From positions 992,001 to 1,056,000 of the forward strand of contig NZ_JALJZX010000001.1 of the NCBI RefSeq assembly GCF_024171485.1: DNA of 64,000 nucleotides. Direction: 5' to 3'. Position numbers and translations under genes: made by a program. This DNA comes from Chryseobacterium sp. HSC-36S06. GTDB lineage: Bacteria; Bacteroidota; Bacteroidia; Flavobacteriales; Weeksellaceae. The notes beneath the pieces are model-generated. The model ran no database searches. It was not told where the DNA came from and saw only the letters and a program-made list of their open reading frames with translations. Shown piece by piece: positions 1 to 8,895 of the stretch (position 1 is its first letter; each line of letters begins with the position of its first letter).

Positions 1-2
1 TT

Positions 3-545
3 TCTAAAATCACTCCGATTTCTTTTTCTATGGCGATGAATGATTACGGTTTCGAGCTGTTGAGTTCGCAGGAAATACCGATTGATGAAGATATTTTGAA
101 AGATATTCTATCCAAAGAAAATTTAATTCAGGACGTGATGAGCAGTGTAAATGCCACTGAAATGGCAAGACGGAAATTCCGTGATATTGCGGTGATTTCC
201 GGAATGGTTGTTCAGAATTATCCGGGAATTCAGAAAAATAATAAAAGTCTTCAGGCGAGTTCGGGTTTAATCTTTAATGTTCTGGAAGATTACAGCCCGG
301 AAAATTTATTGTTGAAACAAGCTTATGCTGAGGTTTTCAATCAGCAGATCGACGAACACCGTCTGATGAATGCTTTCAAAAGAATAGAAAATTCCAAAAT
401 TATCCTCAAATTTGCAAACGCATTTACTCCGCTCAGTTTCCCGATAAAGGTCGATAGTTTAAGACAAAGTCTCACAAGTGAAGATTTGGATTCACGTATC
501 ATGAGACTTCAGAAGGAATCGATGAAAAAAATCATTGACAGCTGA
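3..545 (+). CDS. Ligase-associated Lhr-type DEXH helicase, C-terminal fragment (5' end outside window)
   Basis: The reading frame is open to the left edge of the window, so this is the tail of a larger protein rather than a 171-residue gene starting at the ATG at 30. The visible part (ITPISFSMAMNDYGFELLS early, TPLSFPIKVDSLRQ near the end) resembles the C-terminal region of Lhr-family helicases of the ligase-associated DNA damage response type. In that family the helicase acts with an ATP-dependent DNA ligase, an exonuclease-like protein and the PdeM nuclease. The next gene is pdeM and the two ends touch or overlap, which supports the assignment. The ATPase motor domains are not in the window, so their integrity cannot be judged. 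Confidence 0.8.
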   Translation, partial: SKITPISFSMAMNDYGFELLSSQEIPIDEDILKDILSKENLIQDVMSSVNATEMARRKFRDIAVISGMVVQNYPGIQKNNKSLQASSGLIFNVLEDYSPENLLLKQAYAEVFNQQIDEHRLMNAFKRIENSKIILKFANAFTPLSFPIKVDSLRQSLTSEDLDSRIMRLQKESMKKIIDS

Positions 546-567
546 AAATGAAGCGTTCAAAATAATA

Positions 568-1224
568 ATGATTAAGATCTTAGAGAAAACAATACAGCAC
601 GAAAAACTTATTTTCACCAACCAGAAAGCAGTTTATTGGGAACGCGAAAAAACATTGATCATCAGTGATTTGCATGTTGGAAAGTCAGCGCATTTCCGTA
701 AGAGTGGAATCGCAATTTCTTCTCAGGTTTTGCATGATGATTTAGAAATTTTAGAAAACCTGATTTCGTTTTTTGAGGTAAATCACGTTCTGATTGTCGG
801 CGATCTTTTTCATGCCGGACACAACAGTGATCTTGAAATTTTCTGTGACTGGAGGAACCGCTTTCCGGATTTAAAAATCACTTTAATTAAAGGGAATCAC
901 GACAGAATTGCACCAAAATTTTACGAAGAATACTGCATCGATGTGGTAGAGAAATCTTTACAGATTCCGCCCTTTACCTTTGTACACGAACCTGAAAATA
1001 ATACAGATGCTTTTTCGATTTCCGGCCACATTCATCCAGGCGTTGTTTTTCAGGGAAAGGCTCGGCAGAGAATTAAACTGCCATGTTTTGCTTTTTCCGA
1101 AAACCAGCTTATACTGCCGGCTTTCAGTAAATTTACAGGCCTGGATACGCGGACGTTGAACGCTGGTTTTAATCATATCGCTTTTTCCGAAGGCATCATA
1201 TTTGATTATGAAGGAAAAAAATAA
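568..1224 (+). CDS. pdeM: Ligase-associated DNA damage response endonuclease PdeM
   Basis: A calcineurin-type metallophosphoesterase of about 218 residues. The metal-binding motifs are in the usual order: SDLHVGK (about 33-39), GDLFHAG (78-84), GNHD (109-112), VHEP near 139 and SGHIHPG near 152. The family is predicted to be a DNA phosphoesterase working with an Lhr helicase and a DNA ligase, and the helicase tail lies directly upstream. The ATG at 568 is chosen because the family begins just before the first beta strand. An earlier in-frame ATG at 535 would overlap the helicase gene by 11 bases and add residues not expected in the family. Confidence 0.88.
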   Translation: MIKILEKTIQHEKLIFTNQKAVYWEREKTLIISDLHVGKSAHFRKSGIAISSQVLHDDLEILENLISFFEVNHVLIVGDLFHAGHNSDLEIFCDWRNRFPDLKITLIKGNHDRIAPKFYEEYCIDVVEKSLQIPPFTFVHEPENNTDAFSISGHIHPGVVFQGKARQRIKLPCFAFSENQLILPAFSKFTGLDTRTLNAGFNHIAFSEGIIFDYEGKK

Positions 1225-1230
1225 CGATTT

Positions 1231-1770
1231 ATGAAAAAGCTTACGAAAATTGTAGTTCCTGTTTCTTTGGGAATTTTAGGTTTATTGATTTTTAGTTCTT
1301 GTTCTGTAAAAATTCCCGAAGGCGCTACTGCCGTAAATAATTTTGAAAAAGAAAAATATCTTGGCAAATGGTACGAAATCGCAAGACTAGATTTCAAATG
1401 GGAAAAAAATATGGAGCAGGTTACTGCAGAATATTCGCTGGAAGATAACGGACACATTAAAGTTGACAACAAAGGCTACAATTTTGTAAAAAAAGAGTGG
1501 AAGCAAAGCATCGGGGAAGCCAGATTTGTTGATGACGAAAAAACTGCACGCTTAAAAGTTTCATTTTTCAAACCGTTTTGGGCCGGTTATAATGTGATTG
1601 ACCTCGCCGGCGATTATCAATATGCTTTAGTTGTAGGAGATGATTTAGATAATATGTGGATTCTTTCACGCGAAAAGACAATTCCTGAAGATATTAAGCA
1701 GCGTTTTCTTACAAAAGCCAGGAGCTTAGGTTATAAAACTGAAGAATTAGTCTGGACAAAACAGAATTAA
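1231..1770 (+). CDS. Outer-membrane lipoprotein lipocalin (Blc-like)
   Basis: A 179-residue lipocalin. An N-terminal hydrophobic segment ends in IFSSCS, a signal peptidase II lipobox with Cys near residue 25. The lipocalin signature YLGKWYEIARLDFKWEK follows at about 45-60, and the second family motif, around MWILSREKTIP, is near 148. Bacterial Blc-type lipocalins bind fatty acids or lysophospholipids at the outer membrane. The gene starts six bases after pdeM and may be cotranscribed with it, but the functions look unrelated. A strong terminator follows. Length and both motifs are normal for the family. Confidence 0.88.
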   Translation: MKKLTKIVVPVSLGILGLLIFSSCSVKIPEGATAVNNFEKEKYLGKWYEIARLDFKWEKNMEQVTAEYSLEDNGHIKVDNKGYNFVKKEWKQSIGEARFVDDEKTARLKVSFFKPFWAGYNVIDLAGDYQYALVVGDDLDNMWILSREKTIPEDIKQRFLTKARSLGYKTEELVWTKQN

Positions 1771-1795
1771 GAGATATAATTAAAGAAAAAGTATT

Positions 1796-1820
1796 AAAAC
1801 GGACTCAGGTCCGTTTTTTT
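1796..1820 (+). terminator. Intrinsic terminator after the lipocalin gene
   Basis: A perfect 9-bp stem (AAAACGGAC at 1796-1804, GTCCGTTTT at 1809-1817) with a TCAG loop runs into a T tract. It closes the helicase-pdeM-lipocalin unit. Confidence 0.85.
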
Positions 1821-1899
1821 TATTTTCATACCTCTGGGTTTTGGATTATTATTGATTATCCGTGTAGAAATCATTAATTTTATGCTTTCAAAATCTATT

Positions 1900-3153
1900 A
1901 TGAAAGCAGTTCTCATCACTATTGGCGACGAAATTTTATCCGGAAACACCGTTGATACCAATTCAAATTTTATTGCGACACAGCTTAAAAGTATCGGGAT
2001 TCCTGTAGTTCAGATTTTTACAGTTTCTGATGAAATTGAAACCATCAAAAAAACGCTGCATTCTGCTTTTGAAATCGGAGATATCGTAATTACAACGGGA
2101 GGTTTGGGACCAACAAAAGACGATAAAACCAAAACCGCCTTTGCGGAATATTTCCACGACGAATTGAAACTGGACGACGAAACTTTTGAGCATTTACGGA
2201 AACTCATGATCAAAAGAAAACGTGAACATTTACTTGAGATCAACAAAAGCCAGGCTGTTGTTTTATCAAAAGCAGATGTTTTCCAGAATGAAAACGGAAC
2301 CGCTCCATGCCAGATGATTGAAGAAAACGGGAAGATCGTAATCTGCCTTCCTGGCGTTCCATATGAAGTGAAACCTTTGATAAAGGATAAAATCATTCCT
2401 TATTTAAAAAGTAAATTTTCTCTGAACCATATTGCTACACGAATTATTTCGGTCGTTGATTTCCCTGAAAGTCTGCTCGCTTTAACAATTGAAGAGTGGG
2501 AACTTTCTCTTCCCGAAAATATTTCCCTTTCGTACCTGCCCGTTGGCAACAGAATTAAACTGAGGTTAACTGCGGTTGGAAACAATTTACCGGAAATCGA
2601 AAGCCAGTTAAATGAGGAAGTTGTAAAAGTGAAGCCTTTAATCGGTGAAAAAGTAATTTCCTGGGATGGAAACGAGATTCAGGAAATCCTCAAGGAAATT
2701 TTGAAGGAGAAAAATCTTACAATTTCCGTTGCTGAAAGCTGTACCGGGGGAGAACTTTCTAGGCTGATTACTTCAGTTTCCGGAAGTTCAGCATATTTTA
2801 TGGGTGGAATAATTCCTTACGATTATCATAAAAAGATCCAAATTCTGGGAGTTTCGGAAGAAACAATTTCGGAAAAAACTGTGGTTTCGGAAGAAGTAGC
2901 GCAGGAAATGAGTTTGGGTTGCCGGAATTTGTTTAAAACTGATATTTCTGTTTCTACGACTGGAGTTTCCGGACCTAATTCTGATCAATTCAATAATGAA
3001 ATCGGAACTGTTTTTTACTCGGTTCGTATTAAGGACTACGAAAAAACCAACCGTCTTCATCTACCGCACATGGAGAGGAATGATTTTGCAAATTTCGTGT
3101 CTCAAAGGGTTTTACAGGATTTGGTAGAAATTCTTGTCCGGGAAAAAGCATGA
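1900..3153 (+). CDS. cinA: CinA family protein (competence/damage-inducible protein A, NMN amidohydrolase domain)
   Basis: A two-domain CinA. The N-terminal molybdopterin-binding-like (MoaB/MogA) domain covers about residues 1-170, with TIGDEILSG at 7-15 and TTGGLGPTKDD near 67-77. The C-terminal PncC-like nicotinamide-nucleotide amidase domain covers about 255-415 and contains VAESCTGG and STTGVSGP. The domain deamidates NMN in pyridine-nucleotide salvage; in bacteria with natural transformation CinA is also linked to RecA. The ATG at 1900 is used because MKAVLITIGDEIL is the conserved N-terminus; frame upstream to 1852 is open but unlike the family. Length is about 417 residues, as expected. 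Confidence 0.92.
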   Translation: MKAVLITIGDEILSGNTVDTNSNFIATQLKSIGIPVVQIFTVSDEIETIKKTLHSAFEIGDIVITTGGLGPTKDDKTKTAFAEYFHDELKLDDETFEHLRKLMIKRKREHLLEINKSQAVVLSKADVFQNENGTAPCQMIEENGKIVICLPGVPYEVKPLIKDKIIPYLKSKFSLNHIATRIISVVDFPESLLALTIEEWELSLPENISLSYLPVGNRIKLRLTAVGNNLPEIESQLNEEVVKVKPLIGEKVISWDGNEIQEILKEILKEKNLTISVAESCTGGELSRLITSVSGSSAYFMGGIIPYDYHKKIQILGVSEETISEKTVVSEEVAQEMSLGCRNLFKTDISVSTTGVSGPNSDQFNNEIGTVFYSVRIKDYEKTNRLHLPHMERNDFANFVSQRVLQDLVEILVREKA

Positions 3154-3218
3154 AAAATTTAAAGTCATTAGAATAAATCTCTTCTGAAAACGTTTGTCAG
3201 AAGTAAATCTATATCATT

Positions 3219-3881
3219 ATGAAGAAAATAATAGGAAGCTTAATGATTGTCGCATGTCAGTTAACATTTGCGCAGTCAACAAGAAATGTGGGTGATTTTT
3301 CGTCACTGAAAGTGTATAACAAAATTAATGTTACGCTTATTGCGTCCAACCAAAGCAAAGTTGAAACTGAAGAAAACGATCCCGATATCGAGACCGTTAA
3401 CAAAAATGGTGAGCTGAAGATTAAACTTTCACCAGCAAAAATTCTGTCCGGTGATCAGGTTTCAGTAAAGGTTTTTTATGAAAAGCTCAATGATATTCAG
3501 GCGAGCCAGGGTTCTTCAATTTCATCATCAGAAGAATTGGATGCCAATATGCTGTCATTAACTTCAAATGAAGGTTCAAAGGTGAATTTAAATTTGGATG
3601 TTTCCAAACTCAACATCAAAACCAATTCGGGCGGCGAAATTAAGATCTCCGGAACTGCAGATAATCAGGATGTTGTAGTGAATTCGGGCGGAAAATATTT
3701 TGGTAAGGAAGTGAAGTCACAAAATACCAAAGTTACTGCAAATGCAGGCGGCGTAGCTGAGGTAAATGTATCAGAATCGGTAAATGCAACCACAAGAGCC
3801 GGGGGCATTATCGAAATTTATGGTGATCCTGAAGACCGGAAAGTAAAAAATATAATTGGCGGGAAAATAAATTTTAACTAA
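3219..3881 (+). CDS. Secreted GIN-domain (DUF2807) protein
   Basis: A 220-residue protein with a Sec signal peptide (cleavage expected after ...CQLTFA, residue 18). The rest is repetitive beta-strand sequence: alternating short strands with Asn/Gly turns such as TNSGGEIKI, VNSGGKY, TANAGGVAE and TTRAGGIIEI. This is typical of the DUF2807 head-GIN domain, which forms a right-handed beta solenoid in Bacteroidota. It is probably periplasmic or surface-exposed. No catalytic residues are recognisable. It stands alone between cinA and the M13 peptidase with its own upstream gap. The family assignment is from sequence pattern; the function is unknown. Confidence 0.8.
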   Translation: MKKIIGSLMIVACQLTFAQSTRNVGDFSSLKVYNKINVTLIASNQSKVETEENDPDIETVNKNGELKIKLSPAKILSGDQVSVKVFYEKLNDIQASQGSSISSSEELDANMLSLTSNEGSKVNLNLDVSKLNIKTNSGGEIKISGTADNQDVVVNSGGKYFGKEVKSQNTKVTANAGGVAEVNVSESVNATTRAGGIIEIYGDPEDRKVKNIIGGKINFN

Positions 3882-3958
3882 GCAAATTCATTAAATTCAA
3901 GTCACATTTGTAACAATTCTCTAATACAAACGACTTAATCAGGAAATAAATTTTATCT

Positions 3959-6052
3959 ATGAAAAGAATTACAATAAGCGCGCTGGCGTTTTCAGGAATC
4001 GTTTTCCTGAATTCCTGCGGAACCACCAAATCAGCTGAGACAAGCACTGATAATGCACAAACCGAGCAAACTCCCGTGAAAGCAGAACCTATCAAAGAAG
4101 AAGGTCTTAATCTTTCTTATATGGACAATTCAGTTCGTGCGCAGGATGATTTTTTCAGCTACGTCAACGGTAACTGGATCAAAACCGCAGAAATCCCTTC
4201 GGATAAATCTAGTTGGGGTAGTTTCAATGCGCTGCGCGAGGATGTAGATGTAGCCTCTTTAGATATTCTGAATAAAATCTTAACCGATAATTTTTCGGCG
4301 GGTTCTGAAGGACAGAAAATTCAGGCACTTTACGGTACATTCATGAACTGGGACAAGAGAAATGCCGATGGAATCGCTCCAATCAAGGCGGATCTTGCTA
4401 AAATTGACCAGCTTAAAACAATTGCAGACCTGCAGAAATATCTAATTGAAGCAACCAAAACCGGCGACAATCCTCTGTACGCTTGGCGTGTAGGTGCAGA
4501 TTTAAAAAATTCTAAAATGAATGCCGTTTATTTTGGAGGTCCAAGTTTAGGTTTAGGCCGAGATTATTACCAGAAAGAAAACGAAGCCAACACCAAAACA
4601 CTCAACGAGTACAAAAATTATGTTGCGCAGCTTTTCACTGTTTTGGGTTATAAAAATGCGGATCAAACTGCGCAGAGAGTTGTAGCTTTCGAAAAGCAAC
4701 TTGCTGCAAACTTGTTGACCAACGAGCAGAACCGTGATGCAAACCTTCGTTATAATCCGAAAACGGTTGCAGAACTTCCGTCTTTGGTAAAGAGCATCAA
4801 CCTTCCGGATTATCTTAAAAAAGCCGGGGTAAATACCGATAAAGTAATCGTAAGCGAACTGAAATATCTTCAGACCATGGATTCCTGGATGAATGAGCGC
4901 ACGCTTCCATTGATTAAAGAGTACATGAAAGCAAGACTGGTTGCAGGAAACGCAAGTAATCTGGATCAGAAGCTTGATGACATCAACTTTAACTTCTATT
5001 CAAAATATTTGCAGGGTCAGAAAGAGCAAAGATCCATGGATAAAAGAGGTTTAGGAGTAATTAACGGAACTTTAGGCGAAGCTTTCGGAAAACTGTATGT
5101 TGAAAAATATTTCCCTGCTGAAGCAAAAGCCCAGATGGAAACTTACATCAGCTACCTGAAAAAAGGTTTCGAACACCATATTGCAAACCTGGACTGGATG
5201 TCGGCTGAAACCAAGGTAAAAGCACAGGAAAAACTCTCGAAATTCAGCGTTAAAATCGCTTATCCAGATACCTGGAAAGATTATTCTAAACTTCAACTCA
5301 CAGCACCTGCCGATGGTGGAACGTATTATTCAAACCTTCAGAAAGTTTCAGAATGGCAGTATGCGAAGAATTTAGACAAAGTTGGGAAAGCAGTTGACAA
5401 AACCGAGTGGGGAATGTCGCCACAAACTGTAAATGCTTACTACAGTGGTTCCAATAACGAAATTGTTTTCCCAGCTGCGATTCTGCAGCCGCCTTTTTTT
5501 AACTTCAAAGCAGATCCTGCAGTGAATTTCGGTGGAATTGGTGCGGTAATCGGTCACGAAATTTCTCACGGTTTCGATGATTCAGGATCAAGATTTGATG
5601 GCGACGGAAACCTGAACAACTGGTGGACAGACGCTGACCGCAAAAACTTCGATGCGAAAGTAGGGGAGCTTGCGGCGCAATATGATAAATACGAGCCGGT
5701 GAAAGGCAGTTTCGTGAACGGAAAATTCACAAGCGGAGAAAACATCGGTGATTTGGGTGGTGTTGCAGTGGCGTACACTGCATTGCAAATGTACCTGAAA
5801 GATCACGGAAATCCGGGATTAATCAGTGGTTTCACTCAGGATCAGCGATTTTTCATGAGCTGGGCAACGGTTTGGAGAACCAAGTCAACCGAGCAGTATA
5901 TGGTGAATCAGGTGAAAACCGATCCGCATTCGCCGGGTTATTTCAGGGCTTTTGGACCTTTGGTTAATCAGGATTCGTTCTACAAAGCGTTCGATGTGAA
6001 GCCGGGAGATAAACTTTATAAAGCACCGGAAGAAAGAATTAAAATCTGGTAA
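3959..6052 (+). CDS. M13 family zinc metallopeptidase (PepO/neprilysin-like lipoprotein)
   Basis: A 697-residue exported peptidase. The N-terminus ends its hydrophobic stretch in FLNSCG, a lipobox, so it is probably anchored on the periplasmic face. The M13 N-terminal domain runs from about 50 to 440 (DDFFSYVNGNWIKT near 61). The catalytic half contains the zinc motif HEISH near residue 532 and the third ligand glutamate in ENIGDLGG near 594; the C-terminal SPGYFRAFGP segment is also family-typical. M13 enzymes cleave small peptides. All catalytic residues are present. It is transcribed alone and followed by a clear terminator. Confidence 0.93.
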   Translation: MKRITISALAFSGIVFLNSCGTTKSAETSTDNAQTEQTPVKAEPIKEEGLNLSYMDNSVRAQDDFFSYVNGNWIKTAEIPSDKSSWGSFNALREDVDVASLDILNKILTDNFSAGSEGQKIQALYGTFMNWDKRNADGIAPIKADLAKIDQLKTIADLQKYLIEATKTGDNPLYAWRVGADLKNSKMNAVYFGGPSLGLGRDYYQKENEANTKTLNEYKNYVAQLFTVLGYKNADQTAQRVVAFEKQLAANLLTNEQNRDANLRYNPKTVAELPSLVKSINLPDYLKKAGVNTDKVIVSELKYLQTMDSWMNERTLPLIKEYMKARLVAGNASNLDQKLDDINFNFYSKYLQGQKEQRSMDKRGLGVINGTLGEAFGKLYVEKYFPAEAKAQMETYISYLKKGFEHHIANLDWMSAETKVKAQEKLSKFSVKIAYPDTWKDYSKLQLTAPADGGTYYSNLQKVSEWQYAKNLDKVGKAVDKTEWGMSPQTVNAYYSGSNNEIVFPAAILQPPFFNFKADPAVNFGGIGAVIGHEISHGFDDSGSRFDGDGNLNNWWTDADRKNFDAKVGELAAQYDKYEPVKGSFVNGKFTSGENIGDLGGVAVAYTALQMYLKDHGNPGLISGFTQDQRFFMSWATVWRTKSTEQYMVNQVKTDPHSPGYFRAFGPLVNQDSFYKAFDVKPGDKLYKAPEERIKIW

Positions 6053-6060
6053 TAATATCA

Positions 6061-6092
6061 AAATCACTCATTAATTTGGGTGATTTTTTTTT
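6061..6092 (+). terminator. Intrinsic terminator after the M13 peptidase
   Basis: A 10-bp stem (AAATCACTCA at 6061-6070 with TGGGTGATTT at 6077-6086, one G-T pair), a six-base loop and a T run to 6092. Confidence 0.8.
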
Positions 6093-6240
6093 GGCGTGGC
6101 CCTCGCCGGCGCTTCTGCAGCCGCGCAGGTCGCTACGTCCGCTGCAATCTTTATAGTTTTTTGGGCGGCGGCGAAGCCGCCGCCCAAAAAACTATAAAGG
6201 ATTTCCACTACCATCGCTCACGCAAACTCAGCCTCGCTCT
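6093..6240. repeat. GC-rich intergenic element with a perfect 24-bp inverted repeat
   Basis: This stretch is much richer in GC than its surroundings and has no ORF worth calling. It contains a perfect palindrome: arm 6149-6172 (CTTTATAG, six T, then GGGCGGCGGC), a GAA loop at 6173-6175, and the exact reverse complement at 6176-6199. The flanks (CTACGTCCGCTGCAAT before, GGATTTCCACTACCATCGC after) look like fixed parts of a dispersed REP-like repeat. Similar flank wording recurs in degenerate form at 28735-28840. It lies just downstream of a terminator and upstream of a promoter, so it is not needed for termination. Confidence 0.7.
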
Positions 6241-6244
6241 CCAT

Positions 6245-6276
6245 TTTGAATAATGACATCAAAATAACTAAATTTG
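6245..6276 (+). promoter_or_regulatory. Bacteroidota-type promoter for the alpha/beta hydrolase
   Basis: TTTG at 6245-6248, a 20-base spacer, then TAAATTTG at 6269-6276, matching the TTTG/TAnnTTTG consensus. Transcription would start near 6281, which rules out the upstream in-frame TTG at 6246 and supports the ATG at 6297. Confidence 0.7.
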
Positions 6277-6296
6277 AAAAGCTCAACATTAACCCC

Positions 6297-7139
6297 ATGA
6301 AAATATCCGTTCAGAAAAACATCGTCATTCGCAATCCCGAAACACGCGATTTCCTTGCAGATGCCTATTATCCTGAAGGAGCAGAAAATCTTCCGCTCGT
6401 GATTTTCGTTCACGGTTACAAAGGTTATAAAGACTGGGGCGCCTGGAATCTGATGGCCGAAAAATTTGCAGAAGCCGGATTTTACTTTGTGAAATTTAAT
6501 TTTTCACACAACGGAACTACTGTAGAAAACCCCCTAGAATTTAATGATCTTGAAGCCTTTGGAAATAATAATTTCTCAAAAGAAATGTCGGATCTCGATG
6601 CACTTTTGGAGCATCTTGCAGAATATCCGGAAATTGATTTTACTAAAATTGCCATCATTGGGCACAGCCGCGGTGGCGGAATTTCATTAATAAAGGCCTA
6701 TGAAGATGAACGAATTAGAGTTTTGGTAACTCTTGCGGGAGTAAGCAATTTCAATTACAGATTTCCCTCCGGCGACCGTCTGGAAAACTGGAAGAATTCC
6801 GGCGTGATGTATTCCGAAAATCAACGAACACATCAGCAGATGCCGCACTATTACCAGTTTTATGAGGATTTTAAACAAAACGAAGAAAGATTCACGATAC
6901 AGTATTGTGCACAACATCTCGAAAAACCAATGCTTATTATTCAAGGTACTGAAGATGAGGCGGTGAAAGATAAAGAAGCATTTTTGCTAAATGACTGGTG
7001 CAAGAAATCGGAACTCTATATCATCAAAGGAGCAAATCACACTTTCGGCGCAAAAGAGCCATGGATGGAACAAAATTTGCCTCCTCACCTCGAAAATACA
7101 ATTGCTGAAACTGTAAGGTTTCTTAGAGAAAATTTGTAA
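6297..7139 (+). CDS. Alpha/beta hydrolase (dienelactone hydrolase/peptidase-like)
   Basis: A 280-residue alpha/beta hydrolase, probably cytoplasmic because no signal peptide is seen. The oxyanion-hole region is VIFVHGYKGYKDWG (about 35-48). The nucleophile elbow is GHSRGGG with Ser near 122. The acid lies in QGTEDEAV near 224 and the catalytic His in GANHTF near 247. The elbow and the overall spacing resemble esterases of the dienelactone hydrolase group, but the substrate cannot be read from sequence. The ATG at 6297 is the start because the promoter ends at 6276; the longer frame begins with a TTG inside the -33 element. Confidence 0.8.
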   Translation: MKISVQKNIVIRNPETRDFLADAYYPEGAENLPLVIFVHGYKGYKDWGAWNLMAEKFAEAGFYFVKFNFSHNGTTVENPLEFNDLEAFGNNNFSKEMSDLDALLEHLAEYPEIDFTKIAIIGHSRGGGISLIKAYEDERIRVLVTLAGVSNFNYRFPSGDRLENWKNSGVMYSENQRTHQQMPHYYQFYEDFKQNEERFTIQYCAQHLEKPMLIIQGTEDEAVKDKEAFLLNDWCKKSELYIIKGANHTFGAKEPWMEQNLPPHLENTIAETVRFLRENL

Positions 7140-7165
7140 AAAGCATTTTTAAAACTGTATTTTTG
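7133..7165 (+). promoter_or_regulatory. Promoter for terC
   Basis: TTTG at 7133-7136, overlapping the end of the hydrolase gene, a 21-base spacer and TATTTTTG at 7158-7165. Expected transcript start is near 7170, about 15 bases before the terC ATG. Confidence 0.6.
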
Positions 7166-7184
7166 ACCCTTAAAAAAATAACCA

Positions 7185-8012
7185 ATGGATTTTATATCAA
7201 TTATTGATTTACCCAATTTCGCGGACCCCCAGATTTGGATCAGTTTACTCACATTAACTTTTCTGGAAATAGTACTTGGAGTTGACAATATTATCTTCAT
7301 ATCAATTATTTCCGACAAATTGCCGAAGGAAAAGCAGCGTTTTGCGAGAAATCTCGGACTTGCGTTTGCAATGATTTTCCGTGTTATATTACTCCTCATG
7401 ATCAACTGGATTATAGGATTAAAGGAGCCGGTTCTCACGCTGGAATGGTTTAATGAACCAGGGACCGATCTGCCGCTTGCATTAAGCTGGAAAGACATTA
7501 TTCTTCTGGGTGGTGGTATTTTCTTGATCGCAAAAAGTACTTTCGAAATTCATGGGAAAATGTCCGGCCATGACGATGTGCCGAAACCAAAGTCCAGTGC
7601 CTCGAGCTTGATGACAATGGTGATTCTTCAGATTATTCTTGTCGATATGGTATTCTCTCTGGACTCAATTTTAACGGCTATTGGTTTGGTTGATAACGTT
7701 TTATTGATGATTATCGCAGTGGTGATATCAATAGGAATTATGATGGCGTTTGCCGGACCGATTTCTGCAATCATCAATAAGTATCCGAGTCTGCAGATGC
7801 TTGCGCTTTCGTTCCTCGTGGTAATTGGAGTAATGTTGGTGGCAGAAGGGATTCACCAGCACGTAAGCAAGAATATTATTTATTCATGTCTGGCTTTCAG
7901 TTTGGCCGTGGAAATGCTCAATATTAAATTCAGAAACAAGCAGAAACAGAAATATCTTAAACTTAACCCGGATTTAAATGATGATTTAAGCATCCGCGAA
8001 GAAGACAAATAA
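7185..8012 (+). CDS. TerC family integral membrane protein
   Basis: A 275-residue membrane protein with about seven hydrophobic segments. It carries the two family signatures with paired acidic residues in membrane helices: FLEIVLGVDNIIFISI near 27-42 and VDMVFSLDSILTAIG near 153-167. TerC proteins are linked to tellurite resistance and, in several bacteria, to metal (manganese) export during protein secretion; which applies here is not visible. The C-terminus is a charged cytoplasmic tail. It has its own promoter and ends at a bidirectional terminator. Confidence 0.9.
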   Translation: MDFISIIDLPNFADPQIWISLLTLTFLEIVLGVDNIIFISIISDKLPKEKQRFARNLGLAFAMIFRVILLLMINWIIGLKEPVLTLEWFNEPGTDLPLALSWKDIILLGGGIFLIAKSTFEIHGKMSGHDDVPKPKSSASSLMTMVILQIILVDMVFSLDSILTAIGLVDNVLLMIIAVVISIGIMMAFAGPISAIINKYPSLQMLALSFLVVIGVMLVAEGIHQHVSKNIIYSCLAFSLAVEMLNIKFRNKQKQKYLKLNPDLNDDLSIREEDK

Positions 8013-8014
8013 AT

Positions 8015-8046
8015 AAAAGGAGTGAAAAATTTTCACTCCTTTTTTA
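8015..8046. terminator. Bidirectional terminator between terC and the flavin reductase gene
   Basis: A long stem (AAAAGGAGTGAAAA at 8015-8028 paired with TTTTCACTCCTTTT at 8030-8043) with A runs and T runs on the two sides sits between convergent genes and can serve both strands. Confidence 0.85.
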
Positions 8047-8047
8047 T

Positions 8048-8875
8048 TTAGATTTTAACCGTTAATATCTTCCAGGCTTCTTCAATATTGTTGAGCAGAA
8101 GGAATTTCCTGGCTTCGGAATGAATGTTTTCATCATTTGAAAAACTACCCTCCGGAAGCTGTTCAGTGTTTGCCAGCATTCCCAGATCGTTTCCTGTAAA
8201 TATATTGCTGTATTTTATTTCATTAGGAAGTAAATCGAAGCCGATTCCTTTTGTTACTAAAGGTTTCGGAACTTCGAACAGATTGTTTTCGTTGTTTCTG
8301 GAATACCAGTTTCCGCCTAATCTCGCAACTAAATCCAGTTTTTTCTGATCAAGATTTCCTTCTTCATTGAGATATTCTTCGCGCACGTGAATTTTAAGAA
8401 CTTCACAGATGACCAGGTTTCCTGCTCCGCCTTCGGTTCCCAGCGCTTTAATTTCAAGAACTTTGCATTCAAGATTGACCGGACATTCTTCGATGAGTTT
8501 TGCTTTCACCAAATCTGCATCTTTCATCGTTAAACCTGCTTTCACAAACTCGTTCACTTCTTTTTCATATTCTGTAGAAGCCAGAGAAATCTGCTGTACG
8601 ATATTGTAATTTACAATGCCGATTACGACTTCAGGAACTTCGTGAACATTTTCTAACGTATGTTTCGTCGTATTGTCGCGCACTCTTCGTGACGGTGAAA
8701 AAATCACCACCGGCGGATTCGTACTGAATAAATTGAAAAAACTGAACGGACTCAAATTCATATTTCCGTCTTTATCAACTGTTGAAGCTAGGGCAATGGG
8801 ACGTGGAGCAATTGCAGTCTGCAAAAGGGTTTGTAACTGTAAATTATTTAAATCTTGAGGAGAAATTGTTTTCAT
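8048..8875 (-). CDS. Flavin reductase-like (FMN-binding split barrel) protein
   Basis: A 275-residue protein of the flavin reductase-like family. The N-terminal split-barrel core (about 10-205) includes TAIAPRPIALASTVDKDGN and NLSPFSFFNLFSTNPP, the usual FMN-binding edge, followed by RRVRDNTTKHTLENV. Members bind FMN and reduce free flavin or act as the partner of a monooxygenase. The extra C-terminal part, about 60 residues, is helical and less typical. It lies 20 bases downstream of the fumarylacetoacetase gene on the same strand, so it may be part of the aromatic degradation unit. The partner enzyme is not identified. Confidence 0.82.
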   Translation of the reverse strand: MKTISPQDLNNLQLQTLLQTAIAPRPIALASTVDKDGNMNLSPFSFFNLFSTNPPVVIFSPSRRVRDNTTKHTLENVHEVPEVVIGIVNYNIVQQISLASTEYEKEVNEFVKAGLTMKDADLVKAKLIEECPVNLECKVLEIKALGTEGGAGNLVICEVLKIHVREEYLNEEGNLDQKKLDLVARLGGNWYSRNNENNLFEVPKPLVTKGIGFDLLPNEIKYSNIFTGNDLGMLANTEQLPEGSFSNDENIHSEARKFLLLNNIEEAWKILTVKI

Positions 8876-8895
8876 TGCTTAAATTCTCTAGAAAA

